From assembly GCA_030605705.1 (NCBI GenBank), contig JAUWHU010000458.1, forward strand, positions 1 through 13,771: a stretch of DNA of 13,771 bases. The letters are read 5' to 3'. The DNA comes from Thermoflexia bacterium (lineage in GTDB: Bacteria; Chloroflexota; Anaerolineae; B4-G1; SLSP01). Of this stretch, positions 1 through 6,717 are shown piece after piece. Below the pieces are notes generated by a model. The model searched no databases, had not been told where the DNA came from, and worked only from the letters and a program-made list of their open reading frames with translations. The position numbers and the translations under genes were made by a program. Position 1 is the stretch's first letter, and every line of letters begins with the position of its first letter.

Positions 1-1
1 C

Positions 2-2812
2 TTCTGGGTACAAATGGCCGAGCAGGCGGATCTCAGCCCGGCGTACACAATGGACTGGCGCGAGCGTGGGCACTTCGTCTACGATACGCTGCGGGAAGTG
101 GCGACACGTTCCCAGGCCGGCGTGCGCGCTGCCTTAGATCAGTCCGGCGTGCAGTACGAGCCTCACTGGATCATCAACGCCATCTACATCGAGGGCGGCG
201 ACTCGGCGACGGTGAACACGCTGAAACAAATGGACGGTGTCGCGCGGATCCTCGAACACCGCGTGCTGCCGGTTCCCCAACCACAGGAGCCGTCGCTGTT
301 CGATACCTTCTCCTTCGAGCCGCTCTCACCCGAATGGGGGCTGAACATCATCCAGGCGCCGGAGACCTGGGCTAATTACACCAGTGGCGAAGGCATCATC
401 GTCGCCAACATTGATACCGGCGTGCGCTACACCCACGAAGCCCTCGTCGCTCACTACCGGGGCAACTTAGGCGGCGGTAATTTCGACCACGACTTCAACT
501 GGTACGACCCCCAGAGCACCACCGCGCCGGTGGACGATCACGGCCACGGCAGCCACACAATGGGCACGATGGTCGGTGATGATAGTGGCAGCAACCAGAT
601 CGGCGTAGCCCCCGGCGCGACCTGGATCGCCGCTGACGGCTGCGATGCCGCTTGCCCCGACGCCGACCTGATCAGCAGCGGCGAGTGGATGCTCGCGCCC
701 TGCCCCAGCGGCGTGACGCCGGGCGACGCCCAATGCGATCCCGACAAGCGCCCACACGTCGTCAACAACTCCTGGGGCGACTGTGACACGACCACCACCG
801 ACTTCTTCGAGGCGCAGATTGACGCCTGGCGGGCGGCAGGTATCTTCACCGCCTTCGCCAACGGCAACACGAGCAACTGCGGTTATGGCTCGGCCTTCTG
901 CAACAGCATGGGCAACCCGGCGCGCCACTACCAGGTCACCAGCGTCGGCGCGACCGACTCCAGCGACAACATCGCCTCCTTCAGCCTGTGGGGACCGACG
1001 GACGACTCCGATCCCCGCCTGAGCGAATATGCCGACATCAAACCCGAGGTCTCCGCGCCTGGTCAGGGCATCCGCTCCTCCACCAACGGCAGCGATAGTT
1101 CGTATGGCGCCTGGAGCGGCACCAGCATGGCGACGCCACACGTCGCCGGGGTAGCCGCGCTGATCCTCTCGGCCAATCCCGGCCTCATTGGCCAGAATGA
1201 CCTGATCGAGGACATCCTCAAGGAAACGGCCGATCAAAAACCCTACAGCACCGGCTGCGGCAACGAGGGGCCGGGGAACGTGCCCAACAATGCCTTCGGC
1301 TGGGGCCGGGTCAACGCGCTACACGCCGTTGAAGAAGCATTGCTCCTGGGAGACATCACCTGGGTGAGCGCCGCTCCGACGAGCGGGACAGTCTCGTCAG
1401 GGCATGCCACTGACGTGATTGTGACTTTCGACGCCACCGGGCTGGAACCCGGCGTCTACACCGGAACGCTGCGCATCCAGCATAACGACCCCTATGCCTC
1501 CAACGTCAACGTGCCGCTCACCATGACGGTGCTCATGCCGCCGCCCGATTTCACGCTGAACAAAGTCGCGTCCGACGACTATGTCGAAATTGGGCTACCC
1601 TTCACCTACACCTTCACCGTGGATAACGCCGGCGGAGATGCTACCGGCATCGTCATCAGCGACACGCTGCCCACGCACACGCAGTTCGCCTGGGCCGGTG
1701 AGGGCGGCGCGCTGCAGGGCGGGGCCGTCGTGTGGAATGGGCTGAACCTCCCAGGCGACGAGACCCTTACCGTCAGCTACGGCGTCACCGTCACCTGCGT
1801 AGCCAGCGGCACGCAGATCGTCAACGATGACTACCAGGTCACCGCCACGGAATGGGCGACGCCCACCGTGGGCGCGCCCGTGACCGTCACCGCTACCGAC
1901 GTAGGAGTCTCGGCGGACTTCACCTTCCTTGCCCTGGTCCTGACAGAGTGGCCGGTGGCCTTCACCAACCTGAGCGCCAACGCCACGGGCTACACCTGGG
2001 CCTTCGGCGACGGGGACTTCTCCACCGTTGCGCATCCTCAACACGCTTACGGTGCGACGGGCGCGCATACGGTTATCCTCACCGCGACCAACCTCTGCCA
2101 CAGCGCCGTCGCCAGCCAGCCCCTGACCGTAGAGACCTACGCTGTGGCGCTCCACCCGGCGACGGATGCCCGCCACGCCAACCCCGACGAGGTCGTGACC
2201 TACACGTTGCAGGTGACCAACACCGGCACGCTCAGCGACACCTTCGCTCTCAACCTGAGTGGAAACGGCTGGCCCACGCAGCTCACGATGGATGCGTTAG
2301 CGTTAGACGTGGGGGAAACCGCTACCGTGACCGTGAGTGTGGAAATCCCCTACGGCACGGCGGGCGGCGTTCAGGACGAAGTTGTCGTCACCGTATACGC
2401 CTCCTCCGACTCGCGCCCCTCGCCGGCCGTTGCCGAGGCGCTATTCACCACGACAGCCAACACTTTCTACGGCGTCACACTGGATGCGGCGGCGCCAACC
2501 CAGGCCGCCGATGTTGGAGAGACAGTCACGTACACGTTAGAAGTTGTCAACACCAGTAACGCGTTAGATACCATCACTTTCTCGCGGATCGCGCCGGGCT
2601 GGCCGACGGCGTTCTCCAGAGATAGTATGGCCATTGCGGCGGGCGGCGCACGCGCCATCAAGGTGTACATCACCGTGCCGCTCACAGCGACTGCAGAGGC
2701 TCCCGACAATGCCCTGATCCGCGCGGTGGGCAACGGCGACCCGGCGGCGGTCACGTTAACCACACGGGTAGCTACCTTCAAATGTTATCTACCGCTGTTG
2801 ATGCGGGACTGA
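2..2812 (+). CDS. Subtilisin-like S8 serine peptidase, secreted, multidomain, 5'-truncated by window edge
   Basis: This is a probable extracellular endopeptidase. The frame is open to the left edge, and the residues before the first ATG (base 14) continue an inhibitor-I9-like propeptide, so the true start and signal peptide lie outside the window. Numbering from that ATG, the triad is Asp134 (DTG), His178 (GHGSH) and Ser371 (GTSMATPHVAG), with Asn285 as likely oxyanion residue; all are intact. After the catalytic domain come an Ig-like domain (about 447-508), a DUF11-like domain (512-630), a PKD domain (631-705, with WAFGDG) and two Ig-like/NEW3-like domains (708-816 and 817-920). The protein ends in TFKCYLPLLMRD. 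From about base 1641 to the stop it is nearly identical to the C-terminal part of the next gene, whose catalytic domain is unrelated. The family assignment is secure. Substrate and final location (surface or medium) are inferred. Confidence 0.95.
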   Translation, partial: FWVQMAEQADLSPAYTMDWRERGHFVYDTLREVATRSQAGVRAALDQSGVQYEPHWIINAIYIEGGDSATVNTLKQMDGVARILEHRVLPVPQPQEPSLFDTFSFEPLSPEWGLNIIQAPETWANYTSGEGIIVANIDTGVRYTHEALVAHYRGNLGGGNFDHDFNWYDPQSTTAPVDDHGHGSHTMGTMVGDDSGSNQIGVAPGATWIAADGCDAACPDADLISSGEWMLAPCPSGVTPGDAQCDPDKRPHVVNNSWGDCDTTTTDFFEAQIDAWRAAGIFTAFANGNTSNCGYGSAFCNSMGNPARHYQVTSVGATDSSDNIASFSLWGPTDDSDPRLSEYADIKPEVSAPGQGIRSSTNGSDSSYGAWSGTSMATPHVAGVAALILSANPGLIGQNDLIEDILKETADQKPYSTGCGNEGPGNVPNNAFGWGRVNALHAVEEALLLGDITWVSAAPTSGTVSSGHATDVIVTFDATGLEPGVYTGTLRIQHNDPYASNVNVPLTMTVLMPPPDFTLNKVASDDYVEIGLPFTYTFTVDNAGGDATGIVISDTLPTHTQFAWAGEGGALQGGAVVWNGLNLPGDETLTVSYGVTVTCVASGTQIVNDDYQVTATEWATPTVGAPVTVTATDVGVSADFTFLALVLTEWPVAFTNLSANATGYTWAFGDGDFSTVAHPQHAYGATGAHTVILTATNLCHSAVASQPLTVETYAVALHPATDARHANPDEVVTYTLQVTNTGTLSDTFALNLSGNGWPTQLTMDALALDVGETATVTVSVEIPYGTAGGVQDEVVVTVYASSDSRPSPAVAEALFTTTANTFYGVTLDAAAPTQAADVGETVTYTLEVVNTSNALDTITFSRIAPGWPTAFSRDSMAIAAGGARAIKVYITVPLTATAEAPDNALIRAVGNGDPAAVTLTTRVATFKCYLPLLMRD
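1641..2812 (+). repeat. Copy 1 of a 1.17-kb coding direct repeat (C-terminal cassette)
   Basis: Bases 1641-2812 align without any gap to 5108-6279 at a constant offset of 3467. Two blocks compared by hand differ at 12 of about 235 bases and about 33 of 351 bases. The cassette encodes the second half of a DUF11-like domain, PKD, two Ig-like domains and the C-terminal tail. Upstream of 1641 the similarity falls abruptly to a level expected of distant homologues. Confidence 0.9.
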
Positions 2813-2848
2813 GCGGGCCAAGAGAATCAGCTCGGCCCTGAAACGCAA

Positions 2849-2885
2849 GGCTTCGGAAGCCCGTGAGGGTTTCCGAAGCCTCTTT
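2849..2885 (+). terminator. Intrinsic terminator after the S8 peptidase gene
   Basis: A 14-bp stem (GGCTTCGGAAGCCC pairing with GGGTTTCCGAAGCC, one G-U pair) with loop GTGA is followed by TCTTT. It starts 36 bases after the peptidase stop codon. Its right arm ends only 12 bases before the Shine-Dalgarno sequence of the next gene, so it could also act as a leader hairpin or attenuator for that gene. Confidence 0.85.
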
Positions 2886-2901
2886 GATGAATGGAGTAAA
2901 A

Positions 2902-5900
2902 ATGAAACCACGTATTTTGTTTATCGTCTTGTTGTGTCTTGGTCTGGTCGCTTCCATCGCTCTCCCTCACGAGGCGGGTCAGGCCCAGGAACCGCCGGCG
3001 CGCTGGATTCCTTTTGAAATGGGAAATCTTCCCTCACCCTCTACTTTGAACGTTACTGCATCCGATAGCACTCGTGTGGAGCTATCAGCCTACGTGCCCG
3101 GCTGCTTCGCCACGGAGATAGCGGCCGGAGGTGAAACCTACACTCGCTTGATGGGAGAAGGTTTCGGCTTTGGGACGCAGGTGGGAGCGCCGGACCTGCC
3201 CGTGCTACGACAGGGCGTCGAGGTGCCATTTGGCGCACAAGTGTCATTGCAGACCCTCGAAGTCCAGATGACCGAGTACGACCTATCCTCGTGGGGGATT
3301 CACCAGCCTCTTTATCCTTTACAGCCATCACAACCCAAAGACCTGTCCCCACAGGAGCCGCCTCCTTTTGCCCTGGATACAGAGCTCTATCACACCGCTG
3401 CTTTTTACCCCGCTCAACCATTGAGATTGGCCGGGGAGTACACCGTGCGCGGGCGCCGGGTAGTGGTCGTGGAACTCTGGCCGCTGGCTTACAATCCCGT
3501 CACCGGCAAGGTGCGGGTCTACTCCGACGTGACGTTCCGTCTGGCTCTGTCTGGCAGTGATATGGTGAAGACGGCGTCGCTGGCAGAGCGCTATGCTTCT
3601 CCGGGTTTCGATGCGCGGCTGGCCCAGCAATTGCTTAACTACAACCAGGGACGGCAGAACCTCTATGACCTCGGCAGCAAATCCAGCGGTTACCTCATCA
3701 TCACCACCGACGCTTACTACAATGCCATGTTGCCCTTCGTGACGCTCAAGACCAACCAGGGCTTAAACGTCACCATGACGAAGGTTTCCGAGATCGCTGG
3801 CGGGGCGACGACATCCGCGATCAAAACCTACATCCAGAATGCCTACGATACCTGGAGCACGCCCCCCAGCTATGTGCTTCTCGTGGGAGATACCAACACG
3901 ATCCCCGGCTGGAATAGCGTCGCCGCCGGAGAGATCACCGACCTGTACTACGGCACGATGGACGGAACGAGCGACTGGGTACCGGACATTGAGCGTGGTC
4001 GCTTCCCTGTGCGTTCCGCCGCGCAGGCAACCATCATGGTGAACAAAGCCCTCGCCTATGCCGGCTTGACCGGCAACGAGGAATGGTTGAAAAAAATCGC
4101 CTTCATCGGCACCTGCGACCAGTACACGGTCGCCGAGGGAAGCCATAATTACGTTATCAACACCTACACCCAGCCAGAGGATTACACCGGCATTTTCCCC
4201 AATAACCCTCAACCGGGTGGCGACCGGCTCTACTGCATCACCCACAATGCCACCAGTGGCGACATCCAGACTTCGCTCAATGAAGGACGCTGGGCGGCGA
4301 TCTACTCCGGCCACGGCGGCCATACCGGTTGGGAGATGGGGTATGGTTCTGGCAACGTCCAGTCGCTCACCAACTTCGGGATGTTCCCCTTTGTCGCCAG
4401 TCACGCCTGCGTCACCGGGGATTTTGCCCAGACAGAAGTGTATGGCGAGACCTGGGTCCTGCAAGATAACAAGGGCGCACTGGCTTTCTGGGGATCGTCG
4501 GATTCCAGCTACTGGGGAGAGGATGACGTCCTGGAACGCGCCACATTCGACGCGCTCTTTGCGGAAGGGAACACACCCACGGTAGGCGCGATGACAGATG
4601 CCGGTCTGGCCGCAGTGCAGACGGCCTATCCGAGCAGCGCGCGCTACTACTGGGAAACGTATAATATCTTAGGAGACCCGGCCCTGGCCCTCATCACCGC
4701 CGCGCCAGATTTCACCCTGGATGTTTCGCCGCCGGCGCGAGAGGTCTCCGTTTCGGGCATAGCGACGTACACTGTCGAAGTGGGTCAAATCCTGGATTAC
4801 TCTGACAATGTCACGCTGACGATTACCGGCTTGCCCGGCCACAGCCAGGCGAGCTTCACGCCGCCCAACGCTGCAGCGCCTTTCACCGCCGGGTTGAACG
4901 TGACCACTACACTTTCCACGCCTGAGGGTGTGTATGACTTGACCATCGTGGGAACCGCCGGGGATGGCACTCAGCACAGCGACCAGGTGCAGCTCACGGT
5001 TTATCCATCCCCTGACCTGACTCTTACCAAGACACCCTCTGCCGGTCAGGTGGAGATCGGCACGACGTTACAGTACACGTTGATTGTGGAGAACGCGGGC
5101 GGGCCAGCTACCGGCATCGTCATCAGCGACACGCTACCCACGCACACGCAGTTCGCCTGGGCCGGTGATGGCGGCGCGCTGCAGGGCGGGGCCGTTGTGT
5201 GGGATGGGCTGAACCTCCCAGGCGACGAGACCCTTACCGTCAGCTACGATGTCACCGTCACCTGCGTAGCCACCGGCACGCAGATCATCAACGACGACTA
5301 CCAGGTCACCGCCACGGAGTGGCCGACGCTCACCGTGGGCGCGCCCGTGACCGTCACCGCCAGCGACGACGGTGTGACGGCGGACTTCATCTTCCCCGTC
5401 CCGGCTCTGACCGGGTGGCCGGTGGCCTTCACCAATCTGAGCACCAACGCCACGGGCTACAGCTGGGCCTTCGGCGACGGGGACTTCTCCACCGCTGTGC
5501 ATCCTCAGCACACTTACGGGACGACAGGCGAGCACACGGTTATCCTCACCGCGACCAACATCTGCCACAGCGTCGTCGCCAGTCAGCCGCTGACCGTGGA
5601 GAACTACGCTGTGGCGCTCCACCCGGCGATGGATGCCCGCCACGCTGATCCCGACGAGGTCGTGACCTACACGCTGCAGGTGACCAACACCGGCACGCTC
5701 AGTGACACCTTCGCTCTCAACTTGAGTGGAAACGTCTGGCCGACCCAGCTGGCGGCAGATGCGTTAGCGTTAGATGTTGGGGAAACCGCTACCGTGACCG
5801 TGAGCGTGGAAATCCCCTACGGCACAGCGGGCGGCGTTCAGGACGAAGTTGTCGTCACCGTATACGCCTCCTCCGACCCGCGCCCCTCGCCGGCCACTGC

Positions 5901-6279
5901 CGAGGCGCTATTTACCACGACGGCCAACACTTTCTACGGCGTCACACTGGATGCGGCGGTGCCAACCCAGGCCACCGGTGTCGGGGAGACGGTCACGTAC
6001 ACGTTAGAAGTCGTCAACACCAGCAATGCGTTAGATACCATTACTTTCTCGCGGGTCGCGCCGGACTGGCCGACGGCGTTCTCTAGAGATAGTATGGCCA
6101 TTGCGGCGGGAGGCATCCGGCAGATCCAGGTGTACATCAGCGTGCCGCTCACGGCGACGGCGGAGACTCCCGACAATGCCCTGATCCGCGCGGTGGGCAG
6201 CGGCGACCCGTCGGAGGTCACGTTGACCACACGGGTAGCTACCTTCAAATGTTATCTACCGCTGGTGATGCGGGACTGA
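2902..6279 (+). CDS. Gingipain-like C25 cysteine peptidase, secreted, multidomain
   Basis: This is a probable secreted cysteine endopeptidase of 1125 residues. The ATG at 2902 is chosen because GGAG lies 5 bases upstream and it opens directly into a signal peptide (K-P-R, hydrophobic core, cleavage likely after AGQA at 28). The earlier in-frame GTG lies in a terminator loop. Residues 30-225 look like the C25 propeptide. The C25 domain spans about 262-600, with catalytic His471 in YSGHGGH and Cys503 in SHACVTGDF. An Ig-like domain (601-703), a DUF11-like domain (704-823), PKD (824-897, WAFGDG) and two Ig-like/NEW3-like domains (901-1009 and 1010-1113) follow. The tail is TFKCYLPLVMRD. Gingipains of Bacteroidota carry a type IX secretion C-terminal domain; here the shared cassette and tail occupy that place. 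Arg or Lys specificity cannot be told. The next gene starts beyond a terminator, so this is probably not co-transcribed onward. Confidence 0.95.
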   Translation: MKPRILFIVLLCLGLVASIALPHEAGQAQEPPARWIPFEMGNLPSPSTLNVTASDSTRVELSAYVPGCFATEIAAGGETYTRLMGEGFGFGTQVGAPDLPVLRQGVEVPFGAQVSLQTLEVQMTEYDLSSWGIHQPLYPLQPSQPKDLSPQEPPPFALDTELYHTAAFYPAQPLRLAGEYTVRGRRVVVVELWPLAYNPVTGKVRVYSDVTFRLALSGSDMVKTASLAERYASPGFDARLAQQLLNYNQGRQNLYDLGSKSSGYLIITTDAYYNAMLPFVTLKTNQGLNVTMTKVSEIAGGATTSAIKTYIQNAYDTWSTPPSYVLLVGDTNTIPGWNSVAAGEITDLYYGTMDGTSDWVPDIERGRFPVRSAAQATIMVNKALAYAGLTGNEEWLKKIAFIGTCDQYTVAEGSHNYVINTYTQPEDYTGIFPNNPQPGGDRLYCITHNATSGDIQTSLNEGRWAAIYSGHGGHTGWEMGYGSGNVQSLTNFGMFPFVASHACVTGDFAQTEVYGETWVLQDNKGALAFWGSSDSSYWGEDDVLERATFDALFAEGNTPTVGAMTDAGLAAVQTAYPSSARYYWETYNILGDPALALITAAPDFTLDVSPPAREVSVSGIATYTVEVGQILDYSDNVTLTITGLPGHSQASFTPPNAAAPFTAGLNVTTTLSTPEGVYDLTIVGTAGDGTQHSDQVQLTVYPSPDLTLTKTPSAGQVEIGTTLQYTLIVENAGGPATGIVISDTLPTHTQFAWAGDGGALQGGAVVWDGLNLPGDETLTVSYDVTVTCVATGTQIINDDYQVTATEWPTLTVGAPVTVTASDDGVTADFIFPVPALTGWPVAFTNLSTNATGYSWAFGDGDFSTAVHPQHTYGTTGEHTVILTATNICHSVVASQPLTVENYAVALHPAMDARHADPDEVVTYTLQVTNTGTLSDTFALNLSGNVWPTQLAADALALDVGETATVTVSVEIPYGTAGGVQDEVVVTVYASSDPRPSPATAEALFTTTANTFYGVTLDAAVPTQATGVGETVTYTLEVVNTSNALDTITFSRVAPDWPTAFSRDSMAIAAGGIRQIQVYISVPLTATAETPDNALIRAVGSGDPSEVTLTTRVATFKCYLPLVMRD
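5108..6279 (+). repeat. Copy 2 of the 1.17-kb coding direct repeat (C-terminal cassette)
   Basis: This is the partner of 1641-2812, in the C25 peptidase gene. It ends at the same codon. Even the DNA just past the stop is related: both genes have a CCTGAAAC stretch followed by a GGC...CGGAAG terminator arm, although spacing and arms differ. Confidence 0.9.
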
Positions 6280-6293
6280 GGGCCTGAAACCCC

Positions 6294-6331
6294 AGGCGGC
6301 GGAAGCTCATACAATCTTCCGCCGCCTTTTT
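6294..6331 (+). terminator. Intrinsic terminator after the C25 peptidase gene
   Basis: The arms AGGCGGCGGAAG and CTTCCGCCGCCT pair perfectly over 12 bp with a 10-base loop, followed by a T run. It lies 14 bases after the stop codon. This is a textbook Rho-independent terminator. Confidence 0.92.
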
Positions 6332-6485
6332 GTTTCCCCGAATTACAGCGATGCCCTGGCCTAGGGGGCCAACGGCCCACGGGATTCGCCTGCTACAAGC
6401 CAGATTATTTTCGGAGCAGTCGCTATAACGCTGAAACACTGGGGCGCACCCAGTTACCAGTCGCTAACTTATTTTCAAAACGGCA
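6332..6485. other. Non-coding stretch with no assignable gene
   Basis: No credible coding frame is seen. It holds a short hairpin, GGGCC-AAC-GGCCC (about 6366-6378), and just after it the string ATTCGCCTGCTACAAGC. That string resembles AATCGCCTACTACAAAC inside the compound palindrome near 8945, so this may be a decayed fragment of the same repeat family. Confidence 0.4.
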
Positions 6486-6717
6486 ATAGAATTACCCTAC
6501 GAGATTTGCGTCTTATGCGAAAATTATGGTCTACCATTTGCCATTTACCATTTGCCATTTGCACATTTGCACATTTGCACATTTGCGGCTTTGCCGCGCT
6601 ATGGTATCATTTCTATAGAATTACCCTACAAAATTTGCGTCTTATGCGAGAATTATGGTCTACCACTTGCCATTTGCATATTTGCAGATTCGCGGCCTTG
6701 CCGCGCCATGATTTCAG
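6486..6717. repeat. Tandem duplication of a ~129-bp non-coding unit with a CATTTGC ladder
   Basis: Copy 1 starts at 6486 and copy 2 at 6615, both with ATAGAATTACCCTAC; the shared block TTTGCGTCTTATGCGA follows in both. Each copy then runs into CATTTGC-type short repeats (many units in copy 1, few in copy 2) and ends with a small hairpin, GCGGC-TTT-GCCGC in copy 1 and GCGGC-CTT-GCCGC in copy 2. The copies differ by scattered substitutions and ladder length. Copy 2 ends at the start codon of the following gene. The short frame across it (6506-6754) is repeat-derived and not a believable gene. Confidence 0.8.
6583..6610 (+). promoter_or_regulatory. Possible sigma-70-like promoter for the GT-C-like gene
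   Basis: TTGCGG (6583-6588), 16 bases, then TATCAT (6605-6610) preceded by TG one base away, as in extended -10 elements. It sits at the end of repeat copy 1. The match is modest and the only support is position upstream of the gene at 6718. Confidence 0.3.

Noticed and set aside
14..16. ATG as the true start of the S8 peptidase
   Set aside because: The frame is open to the edge, the preceding residues FWVQ continue the propeptide strand, and no signal peptide is present, so the gene starts outside the window.
467..1237. Long open frame on the minus strand inside the S8 gene, and similar ones at 1595-2176, 3763-4464 and 5134-5643
   Set aside because: They lie opposite strongly supported genes, show no family motif, and are typical of GC-rich coding DNA read on the other strand.
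2863..2901. Upstream GTG start for the C25 peptidase
   Set aside because: It lies in the loop of the terminator hairpin and would place 13 residues ahead of a good signal peptide. The ATG at 2902 has GGAG at ideal spacing.
6486..6717. CRISPR array
   Set aside because: Only two long diverged copies with an internal ladder. No short identical repeats with unique spacers and no cas genes.
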